A stretch of DNA of 45,350 nucleotides. It comes from Flavobacteriales bacterium (lineage in GTDB: Bacteria; Bacteroidota; Bacteroidia; Flavobacteriales_C; GCA-002722245). The DNA is taken from the NCBI GenBank assembly GCA_002722245.1, contig PBLA01000002.1:1-45350 (forward strand), given 5' to 3'. Positions 1-7,964 of the stretch are shown piece after piece. Numbering within the stretch: position 1 is the first letter of the stretch; each line of letters starts with the position of its first letter. Made by a program: the position numbers and the translations under genes. The notes below the pieces were generated by a model. It was not told the origin of the DNA, searched no databases, and worked only from the letters and a program-made list of their open reading frames with translations.

Positions 1-118
1 TATGGGTAGAGAATGTCAGATTGATGTATATGTGTGGAAAGTATACTACTCCGTAGAGCATCCAGATGGTAACCCAAGAAAAGAGCAAAAGACAGGAAGG
101 GTTTCGTTGATAAGGTAA
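1..118 (+). CDS. C-terminal end of a T9SS type B (gliding-associated) sorting-domain protein, partial
   Basis: Only the last 38 codons or so are present; the reading frame is open to the left edge and stops at TAA 116-118. The visible sequence contains DVYVWKVYY and ends GRVSLIR. This matches the end of the type B C-terminal sorting domain of the type IX secretion system, where a 'VYVWK' strand is followed by a final strand ending in LIR or LVR. The parent protein was therefore probably a large secreted or surface-attached protein exported by T9SS. Its N-terminal domains lie outside the window, so its function cannot be stated. A hairpin terminator follows at 142-175. The ATG at position 2 is in frame but is not a plausible start, since it would remove the rest of the domain. 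Confidence 0.75.
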   Translation, partial: MGRECQIDVYVWKVYYSVEHPDGNPRKEQKTGRVSLIR

Positions 119-141
119 CCAAAGTTGTTAATAATATAGAT

Positions 142-175
142 AAGCCGTGTTCCAATAGGACATGGCTTTTTTATT
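142..175 (+). terminator. Rho-independent terminator after the T9SS protein gene
   Basis: Arms AAGCCGTG (142-149) and CATGGCTT (161-168) pair with one G-T wobble around an 11-nt loop and run into a T tract at 167-172. It lies 23 nt after the stop codon of the left-edge gene, as expected for its terminator. The rest of 119-279 shows no gene. Confidence 0.7.
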
Positions 176-279
176 TCCAGGTTAATCAATCCTTTTTATT
201 AACCTACTAAATACGACACTGCTATTAAAAAAGAGAAACTACAACTGGGAATAAAAAGGCAAGTAAAGGTGGAATCTAC

Positions 280-1089
280 CTATTTAAGTATTTTATCACA
301 ATGTGGACATTTTTGTTGTGATTTGGATCCAGTCTTTTTTTTCTTGCGTTCCTCGATTTCGGCAACGAAGGCCGAGGAGAGCAATCCAGTAGGAATTGCT
401 ACAATACCAATACCAATTAAAGCCATAGCTCCACTAATCACCTTTCCTAGAGATGTGATAGGATAAATGTCACCATAGCCTACTGTAGTAAGCGTGGCTA
501 CTGCCCACCAAAGTGCTTCTCCCATATCTGCGAATGCTTCGGGTTGAGCTTTGTTTTCTACCACATACATGACATTAGCGGAGAAGAGAAGAACGATAAG
601 TGTGATGAATAAAGTAGATATTAATTCAGTTTTTATTCGTCCAACGGCCTTCCCCAAGGTCATTACGGACTCGGAATAGCGTAAAAGTTTGAAAATTCTC
701 ATTAAACGAAATAATCTTAATACCCTTAAAAAGATCAAATTCGTTTCCATAAACATGGGTAGATAAAACGGTAAAATAGAGAGTAAATCAATAATTCCTA
801 AAAACGAAAAGATGAATAGAAGGGGAGCTAAACGTTTCTTATCGGGATATAAATAGGTACTTGTAATTAATCGGACAATGTATTCAATGGTAAAGAAAAT
901 AACTACAAAGCTCTCTATAGCATAAATAGTACCTGATAGTGCCTCTTTAAATTCTTTAAAGCTTTCAAGTATAATAAGTAAAATGGAGATGATTATCAGT
1001 GTGGAACTAAAAACATTATAAGTTTTACTCAGTCTATTTGTTTCAATGTTACCATCAATGAGATTGTGTAGTCGTTTTAAAAAAGGCAT
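280..1089 (-). CDS. Voltage-gated-type potassium channel (six-TM ion transporter family)
   Basis: A 269-aa inner-membrane cation channel. Residues 25-45, 55-80, 88-112 and 120-137 look like S1 to S4. S4 carries regularly spaced arginines (LRVLRLFRLMRIFKLLR, 121-137) and is followed by S5 (155-175), a pore loop with the K+ selectivity filter TTVGYGD (201-207), and S6 (213-240). The protein ends with a short basic tail and CPHC (261-264), which may bind zinc. It is the last gene of the minus-strand polyamine-type operon and starts 9 nt after the FAD oxidoreductase gene. Cyclic-nucleotide-binding and RCK domains are absent, so any ligand control would be through the membrane part or partners. 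Identity as a K+ channel is firm; its physiological role here is inference. Polyamines block some eukaryotic K+ channels, which makes the linkage suggestive. Confidence 0.88.
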   Translation of the reverse strand: MPFLKRLHNLIDGNIETNRLSKTYNVFSSTLIIISILLIILESFKEFKEALSGTIYAIESFVVIFFTIEYIVRLITSTYLYPDKKRLAPLLFIFSFLGIIDLLSILPFYLPMFMETNLIFLRVLRLFRLMRIFKLLRYSESVMTLGKAVGRIKTELISTLFITLIVLLFSANVMYVVENKAQPEAFADMGEALWWAVATLTTVGYGDIYPITSLGKVISGAMALIGIGIVAIPTGLLSSAFVAEIEERKKKKTGSKSQQKCPHCDKILK

Positions 1090-1098
1090 GATATATCG

Positions 1099-2607
1099 TT
1101 ATTGATTGATCAAATTTGCAGCAAAAATTCCAGAGTCCAATGCCTCAAGCATAAGAGGAAGTCTTCCATTATCTGTTCCAGCAAAGAAAAAATTTTCGTT
1201 TTTGGTTTGTTCGTTTCTGTCATTAAATAAATAACCTTTAGTAGGGATAGGCATCGCGTGGCCCATTACTTTAATATGAGCGGATTGGATATACTCTTGA
1301 GTAGAAACATTGAAAAATTGATTCAAATAGTTTATACCCTCTTCAACAATGGCTTTGGGGTTCGCCATTATTTTTGGCATTTCCTTTCTTTCCGATGGAT
1401 TAAAGCACATATACATGGTTAGCACTTTATGATTATTATTCTGTGTTTCTGCATTTACAAACCCCATTAGTTTTTGATTTACGCGAAGCATATCGTTTTG
1501 CCATTTATGTTCTCCTGGAATACTTTTTTTAAGTTCAAAATTAATAGCTACCCATGGTGAGTACTGGGTGTTTGAAAACAAAGGATAATATTGAGGATAG
1601 ATGAATTTAAGTGCGTTTTTTTGTCCTCCGTAGATAATATTTTTAGAGGTAATTGTTTCTACTTTTTCTGTTTTTGTATTAAAAATTTTAGTGGCGTAAA
1701 AACGGCCGTTTTTCTCAATATTAAAAACAATGGATGAAGCCTTTAGTCGATTTCCATTAATATTACTCATTAGCTTTTTTATGAAGTAATAGTTCCCTTC
1801 GGGAGGAGAGAACAGCTCCGGTTTATTTTTGCCATAATAATCTCTACAGGCATAATAGTGTATTCCTGCAAGTGCAGATACATTCGAGCAATTAGACCCA
1901 TAGTCATCAATCATTTGATAATCGATTCCTGTGATAAGACTTGGATCATGAACCAAATACTTATCAATGAACTGAAAAAACGAGATGTCATTTAAAGCTC
2001 TGAATCTCTCATGAATTAAACGCGTTGGCATTTTCATTTCGCCAACATAAGGTTGTAATAAGTCAATAAAATCTTTCTTGTTTATTCCCGATTTAATTGG
2101 AGCATCTTGGAACCCTTTTTTCGTATAGCAGATCTCTTGATTCTCTTCGGGGATTATGAATTGTCGATCCTTAAATGTGAATTGATTCAGTGTATTGTCA
2201 TAAGCGATAACGTCCATCTTCTCTAGTAACTCTAGAGCCTCATGTCCATAATTTTGCGGATAGGATAAATCGTAATGAGCACCTTGAGAGAATAAGTTGC
2301 CTCCCACTTTAGTTGCCCCAGAGGTTCCGCCGAAATCATCATCCATTTCGCATAAAATGAAGTCTCCACTGTTTAATGAATTGGCTGCTGAAAGTCCGGC
2401 AATTCCTCCGCCAACAATCAACGTTTCAGTATGGACGCTAGTTGAGGAAGGAATGGAAATAGCATGCATAATTTTATGTCCTGTATTCATATTACTTCGA
2501 ACATGAATAGGAAAATGAATTTCTACCTTCTTTTGCTCAATGCTCCAACAACTGGTTAAACCAACTCCACCAATAGCCGATAATTTAAGGAAATGCCTTC
2601 TATCCAT
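1099..2607 (-). CDS. Exported FAD-dependent amine-oxidase-like oxidoreductase (Tat/lipobox)
   Basis: 502 aa. The N-terminus has a twin-arginine pattern (DRRHFLK, 2-8), a hydrophobic stretch and a lipobox-like LTSC (Cys20). This suggests a folded flavoprotein exported by Tat and anchored as a lipoprotein facing the periplasm. A Rossmann FAD-binding motif VGGGIAGLSAA (65-75) follows. The C-terminal FFFAGTDNG...EALDSGIFAANLI segment is the second FAD contact typical of the NAD(P)-binding/amine-oxidase (protoporphyrinogen oxidase-like) superfamily. The start overlaps the upstream membrane-protein gene by 8 nt, so the two are translationally coupled. Because the operon also holds SpeD and a spermidine-synthase-like gene, oxidation of a polyamine or aminopropyl product is a reasonable hypothesis; the sequence does not prove the substrate. 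Phytoene-desaturase-like activity is an alternative. Confidence 0.75.
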   Translation of the reverse strand: MDRRHFLKLSAIGGVGLTSCWSIEQKKVEIHFPIHVRSNMNTGHKIMHAISIPSSTSVHTETLIVGGGIAGLSAANSLNSGDFILCEMDDDFGGTSGATKVGGNLFSQGAHYDLSYPQNYGHEALELLEKMDVIAYDNTLNQFTFKDRQFIIPEENQEICYTKKGFQDAPIKSGINKKDFIDLLQPYVGEMKMPTRLIHERFRALNDISFFQFIDKYLVHDPSLITGIDYQMIDDYGSNCSNVSALAGIHYYACRDYYGKNKPELFSPPEGNYYFIKKLMSNINGNRLKASSIVFNIEKNGRFYATKIFNTKTEKVETITSKNIIYGGQKNALKFIYPQYYPLFSNTQYSPWVAINFELKKSIPGEHKWQNDMLRVNQKLMGFVNAETQNNNHKVLTMYMCFNPSERKEMPKIMANPKAIVEEGINYLNQFFNVSTQEYIQSAHIKVMGHAMPIPTKGYLFNDRNEQTKNENFFFAGTDNGRLPLMLEALDSGIFAANLINQ

Positions 2608-3688
2608 TTTCTATTATCTTTTTAAGGTTCGGGTTTGAATTGTTGAATTTCCATATGATTCCATCAAGCACATAGTGAGTAGCTTGAGGAAGGGTAAGTA
2701 AGGCAGTTGCCAAGGCAATCAGAGTTGGGGAATGTTCAATATTTATCCAGTACGGCGAGACTATTTCGAATATTTCATGACGTTCTAGGTTAACCAGCAT
2801 ATCCCAAAAATACTCTTCAAAAAAACCAATGAAGAAAACCAACACAATTACGCTAAAGGAGTTCATCAAAGCTTCTGTAAATTGTAACTTTTTTCCTTTT
2901 TCTATTTCTTCTTCACCAATTTTGTATTTAATGATTAGTACTAGATATGGGACTCCATGAGCAACAACATTGGTTACTGAAAAGATATAATCAGAATTAA
3001 AATGCACGATTCCAATATACCAGTTTAAGCTGGTTGACAGAACCCACAGCACCTTCCCCCATGCAAACCCATTTTGTTTTGCTATTTTAATTTCCGAACC
3101 AATCCATATGAGCAATAAGATAAAATAAGCGATGTTCAGGTAAGAGAAGATTTGAATACTATCAATTAATTCAAACATTGGTAAGAAATCATGATCAATG
3201 AACCAATTAAATGATCTCTCTTTATCGAAATGCCAAAATATAATTGGGTAAACCATTCCTGTATAAATCGTCCATTTATCGAGTCTTTTTTTGAGTGTGG
3301 AACGCTTCTCTTTCTTTTTAAAAGCATACAAAGCCATGAATCCGTATTGTTGCTTGATAAAATGAAAAACAGCAATGTATGCTAATACCGACCAAAAGAA
3401 TTGTGCTGAAATCAGTGCAGTACCAAAAAGGATTGGAGCGAGTATTAAAGGAATATATCGAATCGACTTTTTGTGATTTAATCGATCGTTTTTGTTGAGA
3501 TAAGTCCTAAAAATTGTACTCCAAACATGGCAAACGTCAATTCCTAAAATAAAAACAAACCAAGCCCAGTTAGGCAAGCTTTTATTCTCTAAATCACCTG
3601 TAAACGCCCATACCCAAACAAGCCATACAGGTAAGAATAAGAATAGTAGATCCGTTCTTTTTGAGAATAGCCATACATTCTTATTCAT
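2600..3688 (-). CDS. Polytopic membrane protein with intramembrane histidines, unknown function
   Basis: 362 aa with roughly eight to ten hydrophobic segments (about 12-30, 40-55, 80-115, 140-155, 180-200, 210-250, 275-295, 320-340). I do not recognise a named family. Notable are histidines in or next to membrane segments: DVCHVWSTIF (about 51-60), AVFHFIKQQYGF (about 107-118), VVAHGVPYL (about 242-250) and PQATHYVLDGIIWKF near the C-terminus. Together with an Asp and Arg they could form a metal or haem site, as in integral-membrane oxygenases or desaturases, but that is inference. It overlaps the spermidine-synthase-like gene upstream and the FAD oxidoreductase gene downstream by 8 nt each, so all three are almost certainly made together. 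It may supply a membrane step between aminopropyl transfer and oxidation. Confidence 0.7.
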   Translation of the reverse strand: MNKNVWLFSKRTDLLFLFLPVWLVWVWAFTGDLENKSLPNWAWFVFILGIDVCHVWSTIFRTYLNKNDRLNHKKSIRYIPLILAPILFGTALISAQFFWSVLAYIAVFHFIKQQYGFMALYAFKKKEKRSTLKKRLDKWTIYTGMVYPIIFWHFDKERSFNWFIDHDFLPMFELIDSIQIFSYLNIAYFILLLIWIGSEIKIAKQNGFAWGKVLWVLSTSLNWYIGIVHFNSDYIFSVTNVVAHGVPYLVLIIKYKIGEEEIEKGKKLQFTEALMNSFSVIVLVFFIGFFEEYFWDMLVNLERHEIFEIVSPYWINIEHSPTLIALATALLTLPQATHYVLDGIIWKFNNSNPNLKKIIENG

Positions 3689-5234
3689 AGAAACTTTGAT
3701 TAAATTCAGTTCCTTTTAAATAGTATTTGAAAAGCACTGGGTTATGAATAGAATTAATTTCAAGGCTAGTGGTATCCCCTACTGGCTTTCCAAATTTGGT
3801 CATCATATCAAGTGCATCTGTAGTAAGCCATTTGGTGTTGTTGATGGGAAGTTTTTTAATGGATGAAAGTGTTGATTTCATTTGATCATTCGAGTAAATT
3901 TTCGATCCAATAATCCATCCCCATTCACCAAAAGATTGCACATGATTATGAATAGGTAGTGTATTAAAACCAGCTGATTGCATTGTTTTGTTAATGCAGT
4001 AAAAGGCTTTTGCTTGGAAGTATGGACTCGTAGCTTGAGTAATAATAATTCCATCCATTTTAAGGCGCTTTCTACAAAACGAATACATCTCTTTCGTGTA
4101 TAATCTAGAAAGCTCGATAGAACGTGGGTCAGGGAAATCAATAATGATTAAATCGTAGTATTGCGAGTCGTTTTCTAACGCAATAAAGGCATCCTGATTT
4201 AGAACAGTTACTTTTTTATTATGATAGGAGTTATTGTTTAATTCTTTAAAAACCGGATTGTTTGCTCCAAAATTAGTCATGTCGGGATCAAGATCAATAA
4301 TCTTAATGGACTCAACTTCAGGATACTTTAATACTTCTCTGATTCCGCATCCGTCTCCTCCGCCAAGAATAAGAATATTCTTTTTACTAGAATTCAAAAG
4401 CATAGGCGCATGCACTAATGGTTCGTGATAGAGCCATTCATCCATGGTATTAAGTTGCATACTATTATTTAGGTAAAGTATATGATGATTATAAGATGCT
4501 GTTAACGTGATTTTTTGATACTTAGTTTGTTGGGAGTAAACGACTTTATCGATATATCTACTTTGTTCCCCAAATAGAATGATTGGTTTAGCATAATATA
4601 TTCCGAAGACAATAACCATAAACAAACCTATGATGGCACTGAGTAAAACCTTTTTAAGCGTTTTATTTAAGCGTCTTGAGAACTTGAAAAATAAGAGAGA
4701 TGCAACAATTAAGTTCACCATTCCAAGGACAAAAGGGGTATACGTTAATCCTAAGTATGGTAGGCCTATAAAGGCGAAGAAAAGTCCACCAATTAAACTA
4801 CCATAATAGTCTTTTTCCATTACACTGGAAATATTAGCTTTTAAATCGTGATATCTCCCATTAATTCGTGTAACAAGAGGTATTTCCAGTCCGATTAAAA
4901 GCCCAACCAGAACAGCTAAAATGTAAATAAAAATTTCAATGTAATCGGTTACTCCCATTAAGGAATAAACCAACAGCGCGCACATTGAAGTTAGAAATGA
5001 TAATAAAAGTTCAGCGCCAATGAAATATTCAATCACATAGTTGTTTACGAGTTTACTTAATCTACTTCCCAACCCCATAGAGAAGAGCATTATAGACAAA
5101 ATTATAGTCCACTGAAAAACAGAATTCCCAAGGAAATAAGTAGCTAGGGTAGCAAGTACATATTCTGAAACGATTCCTGCTATTCCTGTAGCGAATAGCG
5201 AACTCATTAATATTTTCGATTCGGAAACTTTCAT
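3681..5234 (-). CDS. speE: Membrane-fused spermidine-synthase-like aminopropyltransferase
   Basis: 517 aa. Residues 8-215 form about seven TM helices. Residues about 230-480 are a spermidine-synthase fold: YHEPLVHAP (269-277) corresponds to the substrate-side YHE..xH motif, LGGGDG (290-295) is the decarboxylated-SAM binding loop, IIDLDP (312-317) the acidic ribose contact, and DFPDPRS (366-372) replaces the usual D-S/T-x-D-P active-site motif. Decarboxylated SAM would come from the SpeD encoded two genes upstream. TM-fused SpeE homologues are known as a separate long form. The acceptor is uncertain: it may be putrescine or spermidine, or a membrane-associated amine. It starts 3 nt after the preceding gene and its end overlaps the next gene by 8 nt. 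The fold assignment is confident; the substrate is not. Confidence 0.82.
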   Translation of the reverse strand: MKVSESKILMSSLFATGIAGIVSEYVLATLATYFLGNSVFQWTIILSIMLFSMGLGSRLSKLVNNYVIEYFIGAELLLSFLTSMCALLVYSLMGVTDYIEIFIYILAVLVGLLIGLEIPLVTRINGRYHDLKANISSVMEKDYYGSLIGGLFFAFIGLPYLGLTYTPFVLGMVNLIVASLLFFKFSRRLNKTLKKVLLSAIIGLFMVIVFGIYYAKPIILFGEQSRYIDKVVYSQQTKYQKITLTASYNHHILYLNNSMQLNTMDEWLYHEPLVHAPMLLNSSKKNILILGGGDGCGIREVLKYPEVESIKIIDLDPDMTNFGANNPVFKELNNNSYHNKKVTVLNQDAFIALENDSQYYDLIIIDFPDPRSIELSRLYTKEMYSFCRKRLKMDGIIITQATSPYFQAKAFYCINKTMQSAGFNTLPIHNHVQSFGEWGWIIGSKIYSNDQMKSTLSSIKKLPINNTKWLTTDALDMMTKFGKPVGDTTSLEINSIHNPVLFKYYLKGTEFNQSFYE

Positions 5235-5237
5235 GAA

Positions 5238-6041
5238 TTATTTACCAAAATAGATGGTATTATCGTCATCAAAATAAGATGATGGAGCATTTTCTAAATC
5301 GGCATATCCAACTCGGAAAACACTAAGAATAATTAATATAATTATAAGTGGGCCTAGAACTTTCCCAATTAACTTAAACTTCTTTTTTGATTTGTCCGAT
5401 TTTAAATCGGGAAGATATGGTGTAAGTTCCCAATCCAATAATGTCCAAGCTAAATAACCTCCTCCAATTACCATAATTATGACTCCGATAAACAACAAAA
5501 AGTTGGTTCCAAAGTACTTTCTGCTGAGTTCGTATTGAATAGGTTTATTTTGTAAAGGTTTCTTGTTGTGTTTGGGAAAAAACTGGTAGTAGTAAGTACC
5601 GGGCTTTTCTATTTCAACAACATATTCCATGTCTTCTTCATGATAAGTATCTCTCCAAACGTCTACTTCGTGGTAAACATCCTTAGTACAACCACCCACG
5701 TAGTTTTTATTTTCGTCTAAAAGCATAAGATCTAAAGCGCACCATTTTGTAGAGGTTCCTCTTAAATCATACTCAATTTCCATGGAATGAAGTTGAGAAG
5801 AGCTTATTTCGAAAGGTCCAATAATTCCACCACTATTAGGTAATGATCCATGTTCAATTTCTGAAGAAAATACACTAATCAGTATTCTAAAAACAATTAA
5901 TAAAACACCTAAACTTAGAATTGCAATAGCAGTAGGGAAGTGGTTATCTCTACATTTTATGGCCTCCTGAATATGTCGCAGCCTTATTTTTTTTCTACGT
6001 TCAGCGGCTTTTCGGCTTCTCTCTTGATAATCTGTAGCCAT
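5238..6041 (-). CDS. Three-TM membrane protein of the SpeD/SpeE operon, unknown function
   Basis: 267 aa. A very basic cytoplasmic N-terminus (1-35, rich in R and K) is followed by a TM helix (about 38-60), an apparently extracytoplasmic region (about 62-175), and two more TM helices (about 177-200 and 225-248). The outer region has the look of a small beta-sandwich with aromatic and Asp/Glu residues, and ends in a TYYYQFFP segment typical of an edge strand before a membrane return. I do not recognise a family name. It lies between speD (5 nt upstream) and the spermidine-synthase-like gene (3 nt downstream), so it is probably a dedicated membrane partner of that enzyme rather than an unrelated passenger. 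Confidence 0.7.
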   Translation of the reverse strand: MATDYQERSRKAAERRKKIRLRHIQEAIKCRDNHFPTAIAILSLGVLLIVFRILISVFSSEIEHGSLPNSGGIIGPFEISSSQLHSMEIEYDLRGTSTKWCALDLMLLDENKNYVGGCTKDVYHEVDVWRDTYHEEDMEYVVEIEKPGTYYYQFFPKHNKKPLQNKPIQYELSRKYFGTNFLLFIGVIIMVIGGGYLAWTLLDWELTPYLPDLKSDKSKKKFKLIGKVLGPLIIILIILSVFRVGYADLENAPSSYFDDDNTIYFGK

Positions 6042-6046
6042 TCTAT

Positions 6047-6409
6047 TTAGATACTTTTGAGGATGACGTTTTCACCTCTTTTGATCATTTTATGTTTTAA
6101 GATTTCGCAACCAAAAGCTTGCTTTAAATAATTAAGCGCTGCCTGGAAATCCATTTTATCAGTACAGGTAAACATATCTATGGCTGCGTAGTCATGCTCT
6201 GGCCAGGAATGGATGGCAAAATGACTTTCTTGAATAACAACTACTCCAGAAACACCTTGTGGGGCGAATTTGTGAAAGATTGTTTTTACAATTGTTGCGC
6301 CAGCCAACTCGGCTGCTTTTTTCATATGTTCTTCAACATATGTTTCATTGTCAATCTTCTCTCTATCGCATTGCTCATATTCAGCAATAACATGATATCC
6401 TAAAGTCAT
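6047..6409 (-). CDS. speD: S-adenosylmethionine decarboxylase proenzyme (SpeD, short bacterial class)
   Basis: 120 aa, the usual size of the pyruvoyl-dependent prokaryotic AdoMetDC. The processing site is Glu61-Ser62 in ESHFAIHSWPEHDYAAIDMF: Ser62 should become the pyruvoyl group after self-cleavage, with His67 (HSWPEH) the processing residue and Cys82 (in FTC) the catalytic acid by family analogy. It converts SAM to decarboxylated SAM, the aminopropyl donor. It starts 1 nt after the DUF350 gene and is followed 5 nt later by a membrane protein gene and then the spermidine-synthase-like gene. Many Bacteroidota make spermidine through carboxyspermidine instead, so a SpeD dedicated to this operon suggests a specialised product. 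Confidence 0.93.
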   Translation of the reverse strand: MTLGYHVIAEYEQCDREKIDNETYVEEHMKKAAELAGATIVKTIFHKFAPQGVSGVVVIQESHFAIHSWPEHDYAAIDMFTCTDKMDFQAALNYLKQAFGCEILKHKMIKRGENVILKSI

Positions 6410-6410
6410 T

Positions 6411-7262
6411 TTAAAAGCACCAAGTAATTAATAATGCCGATGAAATATACGCCATAGCTTCAATGAGTCCAGCACCAATATTCGGCTTGCTTTGCTCTAC
6501 TAATTCAACTTTTAAATCATAGCCTGGAAGAATTACTTTATCAGTAATTAGTCGAGTAACAGGTAGAGCAATTAAGGCAATAAGTAAAAGAATTCCTGTC
6601 GTTACAAAAGTTTCCGAGAGAGAATCATATGAAAATGAAACAGCATATGACAGTACAACAGCTATTCCAACTAAAGAACCAGCATAACCTAAACCAACAG
6701 CAATGTTATCTTTTTCAATTTCAGTATGAATATTATACGGTGTAATGATGTTATATACAAATGATGAGAGAATTAGAGCTACTTGAGCAATCGCCCAATA
6801 AACAACAATCATGAGGTTTTCATCGGCACCTTTACTGGCACCTAGAATAATTAATCCAGTTGCAATATAATTCGCGGCTTCAATTATTCCTGTTCCAGAG
6901 TTCTGGTCTTCTAGGATTTCTTTGGAAACCTTGAATTTGTTGAAGATGACATATTCATTTATAATAGTAGAAATGTTCAACAAAAAAATGGCACCTAAAC
7001 CATAAATAGCAATGGCCATAAGGTCTGCTTCCAAAGAAACATGTTCTCCGAGTAATGCACTTCCAATGGCCAACAAAAGACCTACAAAGTAACCCACATA
7101 AGAGAATGAAAAGGCTAAATTGTCTTTTTCCAATAATTCGTACCTAGTATTTAATTTAGGATGGAACAGCTTGTAAACTACTCTTCCAATAAAAATCAAA
7201 ATTAAACTTGCAACAAAGTAAATTGCTGAATTTAAAAGCTCGTTAAAGTTAATGTGTTCCAT
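6411..7262 (-). CDS. Duplicated DUF350 integral membrane protein
   Basis: 283 aa made of two similar halves with about eight TM helices in total. The first half has FSFSYVGYFVGLLLAIGSAL followed by a YGLGAIFLLN segment. The second has VGLGYAGSLVGIAVVLSYAV followed by hydrophobic helices and a GLIEAMAYI-type ending; GTGIIEAANYIATGLII in the middle is the matching end of half one. This glycine-rich pattern of internal repeats is characteristic of DUF350 (the YjfL-type family). The function of DUF350 is not established. It is found in operons with DUF4178, SpeD and SpeE-like genes, as here (2 nt after the lipoprotein gene, 1 nt before speD). Confidence 0.82.
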   Translation of the reverse strand: MEHINFNELLNSAIYFVASLILIFIGRVVYKLFHPKLNTRYELLEKDNLAFSFSYVGYFVGLLLAIGSALLGEHVSLEADLMAIAIYGLGAIFLLNISTIINEYVIFNKFKVSKEILEDQNSGTGIIEAANYIATGLIILGASKGADENLMIVVYWAIAQVALILSSFVYNIITPYNIHTEIEKDNIAVGLGYAGSLVGIAVVLSYAVSFSYDSLSETFVTTGILLLIALIALPVTRLITDKVILPGYDLKVELVEQSKPNIGAGLIEAMAYISSALLITWCF

Positions 7263-7264
7263 AA

Positions 7265-7960
7265 TTATTTTCCGTAACCAAAACCGCTTCCTCTACCACT
7301 TCTACGAGAGGATGCTGTTCTTCTTGATGATGACCAATTGTTGTTTCTGGCTTTTCGTTCAAAGAAATTAGGATTCCTTTTTTTTGCATTGGCACTACTG
7401 GTTCCATAATAATTACCACTCCCTCTGAAACCAGATCCATAAAATGCTCTATTGGTTCTGTAATAATGACTGTAGTAGTTGTTGTACATAGGATAGTAAC
7501 ACGGGTAGTAACCTAGTCCAAACATACTTCTCATAAAAGCATATTGTCCATAAAAAACCCAAAATCGATCACTTCCACTTCCCTGCCAATGACCGTATCT
7601 TGAATTTCCAACGTAATTTGCATAACCGGCTGGTGCAACTACTTTAGATACTTTTCCGGTGGAGTCTTTGGTAACAATTTGCATTCCTAGGTTTCCTTCA
7701 TTTGCTTTAAAATAATTGTAATCTACAAGCAACCATTCTGTTTCGCTATTGGAAAATTCTCCTGATTTAGATTCTTTAAGTACTGAATATTTGTGATAAA
7801 AATCATCGCTTCTCACATCCATATCATCCAGAATAATGGTGTAAGCTTTTTCGTTCTTCATGCTTTTGATCATTTGATCAACAGGATTAGGAATGTAGTG
7901 GTTATTACTACCACAACTTACTAATAGAAGCATAAGAAATATTGCTAGTATATTTTTCAT
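7265..7960 (-). CDS. Lipoprotein with Gly/Ser/Arg/Tyr-rich tail, unknown function
   Basis: 231 aa from the start chosen here, whose first residues form a lipoprotein signal ending LLLVSC. A longer reading from 8002 would overlap the DUF4178 gene and push the signal peptide inwards, so I reject it. The middle part (about 20-120) is a mixed domain containing a YNYFKANEG segment. After a Tyr- and Trp-rich stretch, the last 70 residues are a low-complexity region rich in Gly, Ser, Asn and Arg, reminiscent of surface or matrix-interacting tails. No family is recognised. The gene sits 4 nt after DUF4178 and 2 nt before DUF350, so it is part of the polyamine-type operon and probably its periplasmic or outer-membrane component. 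Confidence 0.72.
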   Translation of the reverse strand: MKNILAIFLMLLLVSCGSNNHYIPNPVDQMIKSMKNEKAYTIILDDMDVRSDDFYHKYSVLKESKSGEFSNSETEWLLVDYNYFKANEGNLGMQIVTKDSTGKVSKVVAPAGYANYVGNSRYGHWQGSGSDRFWVFYGQYAFMRSMFGLGYYPCYYPMYNNYYSHYYRTNRAFYGSGFRGSGNYYGTSSANAKKRNPNFFERKARNNNWSSSRRTASSRRSGRGSGFGYGK

Positions 7961-7964
7961 GTTT

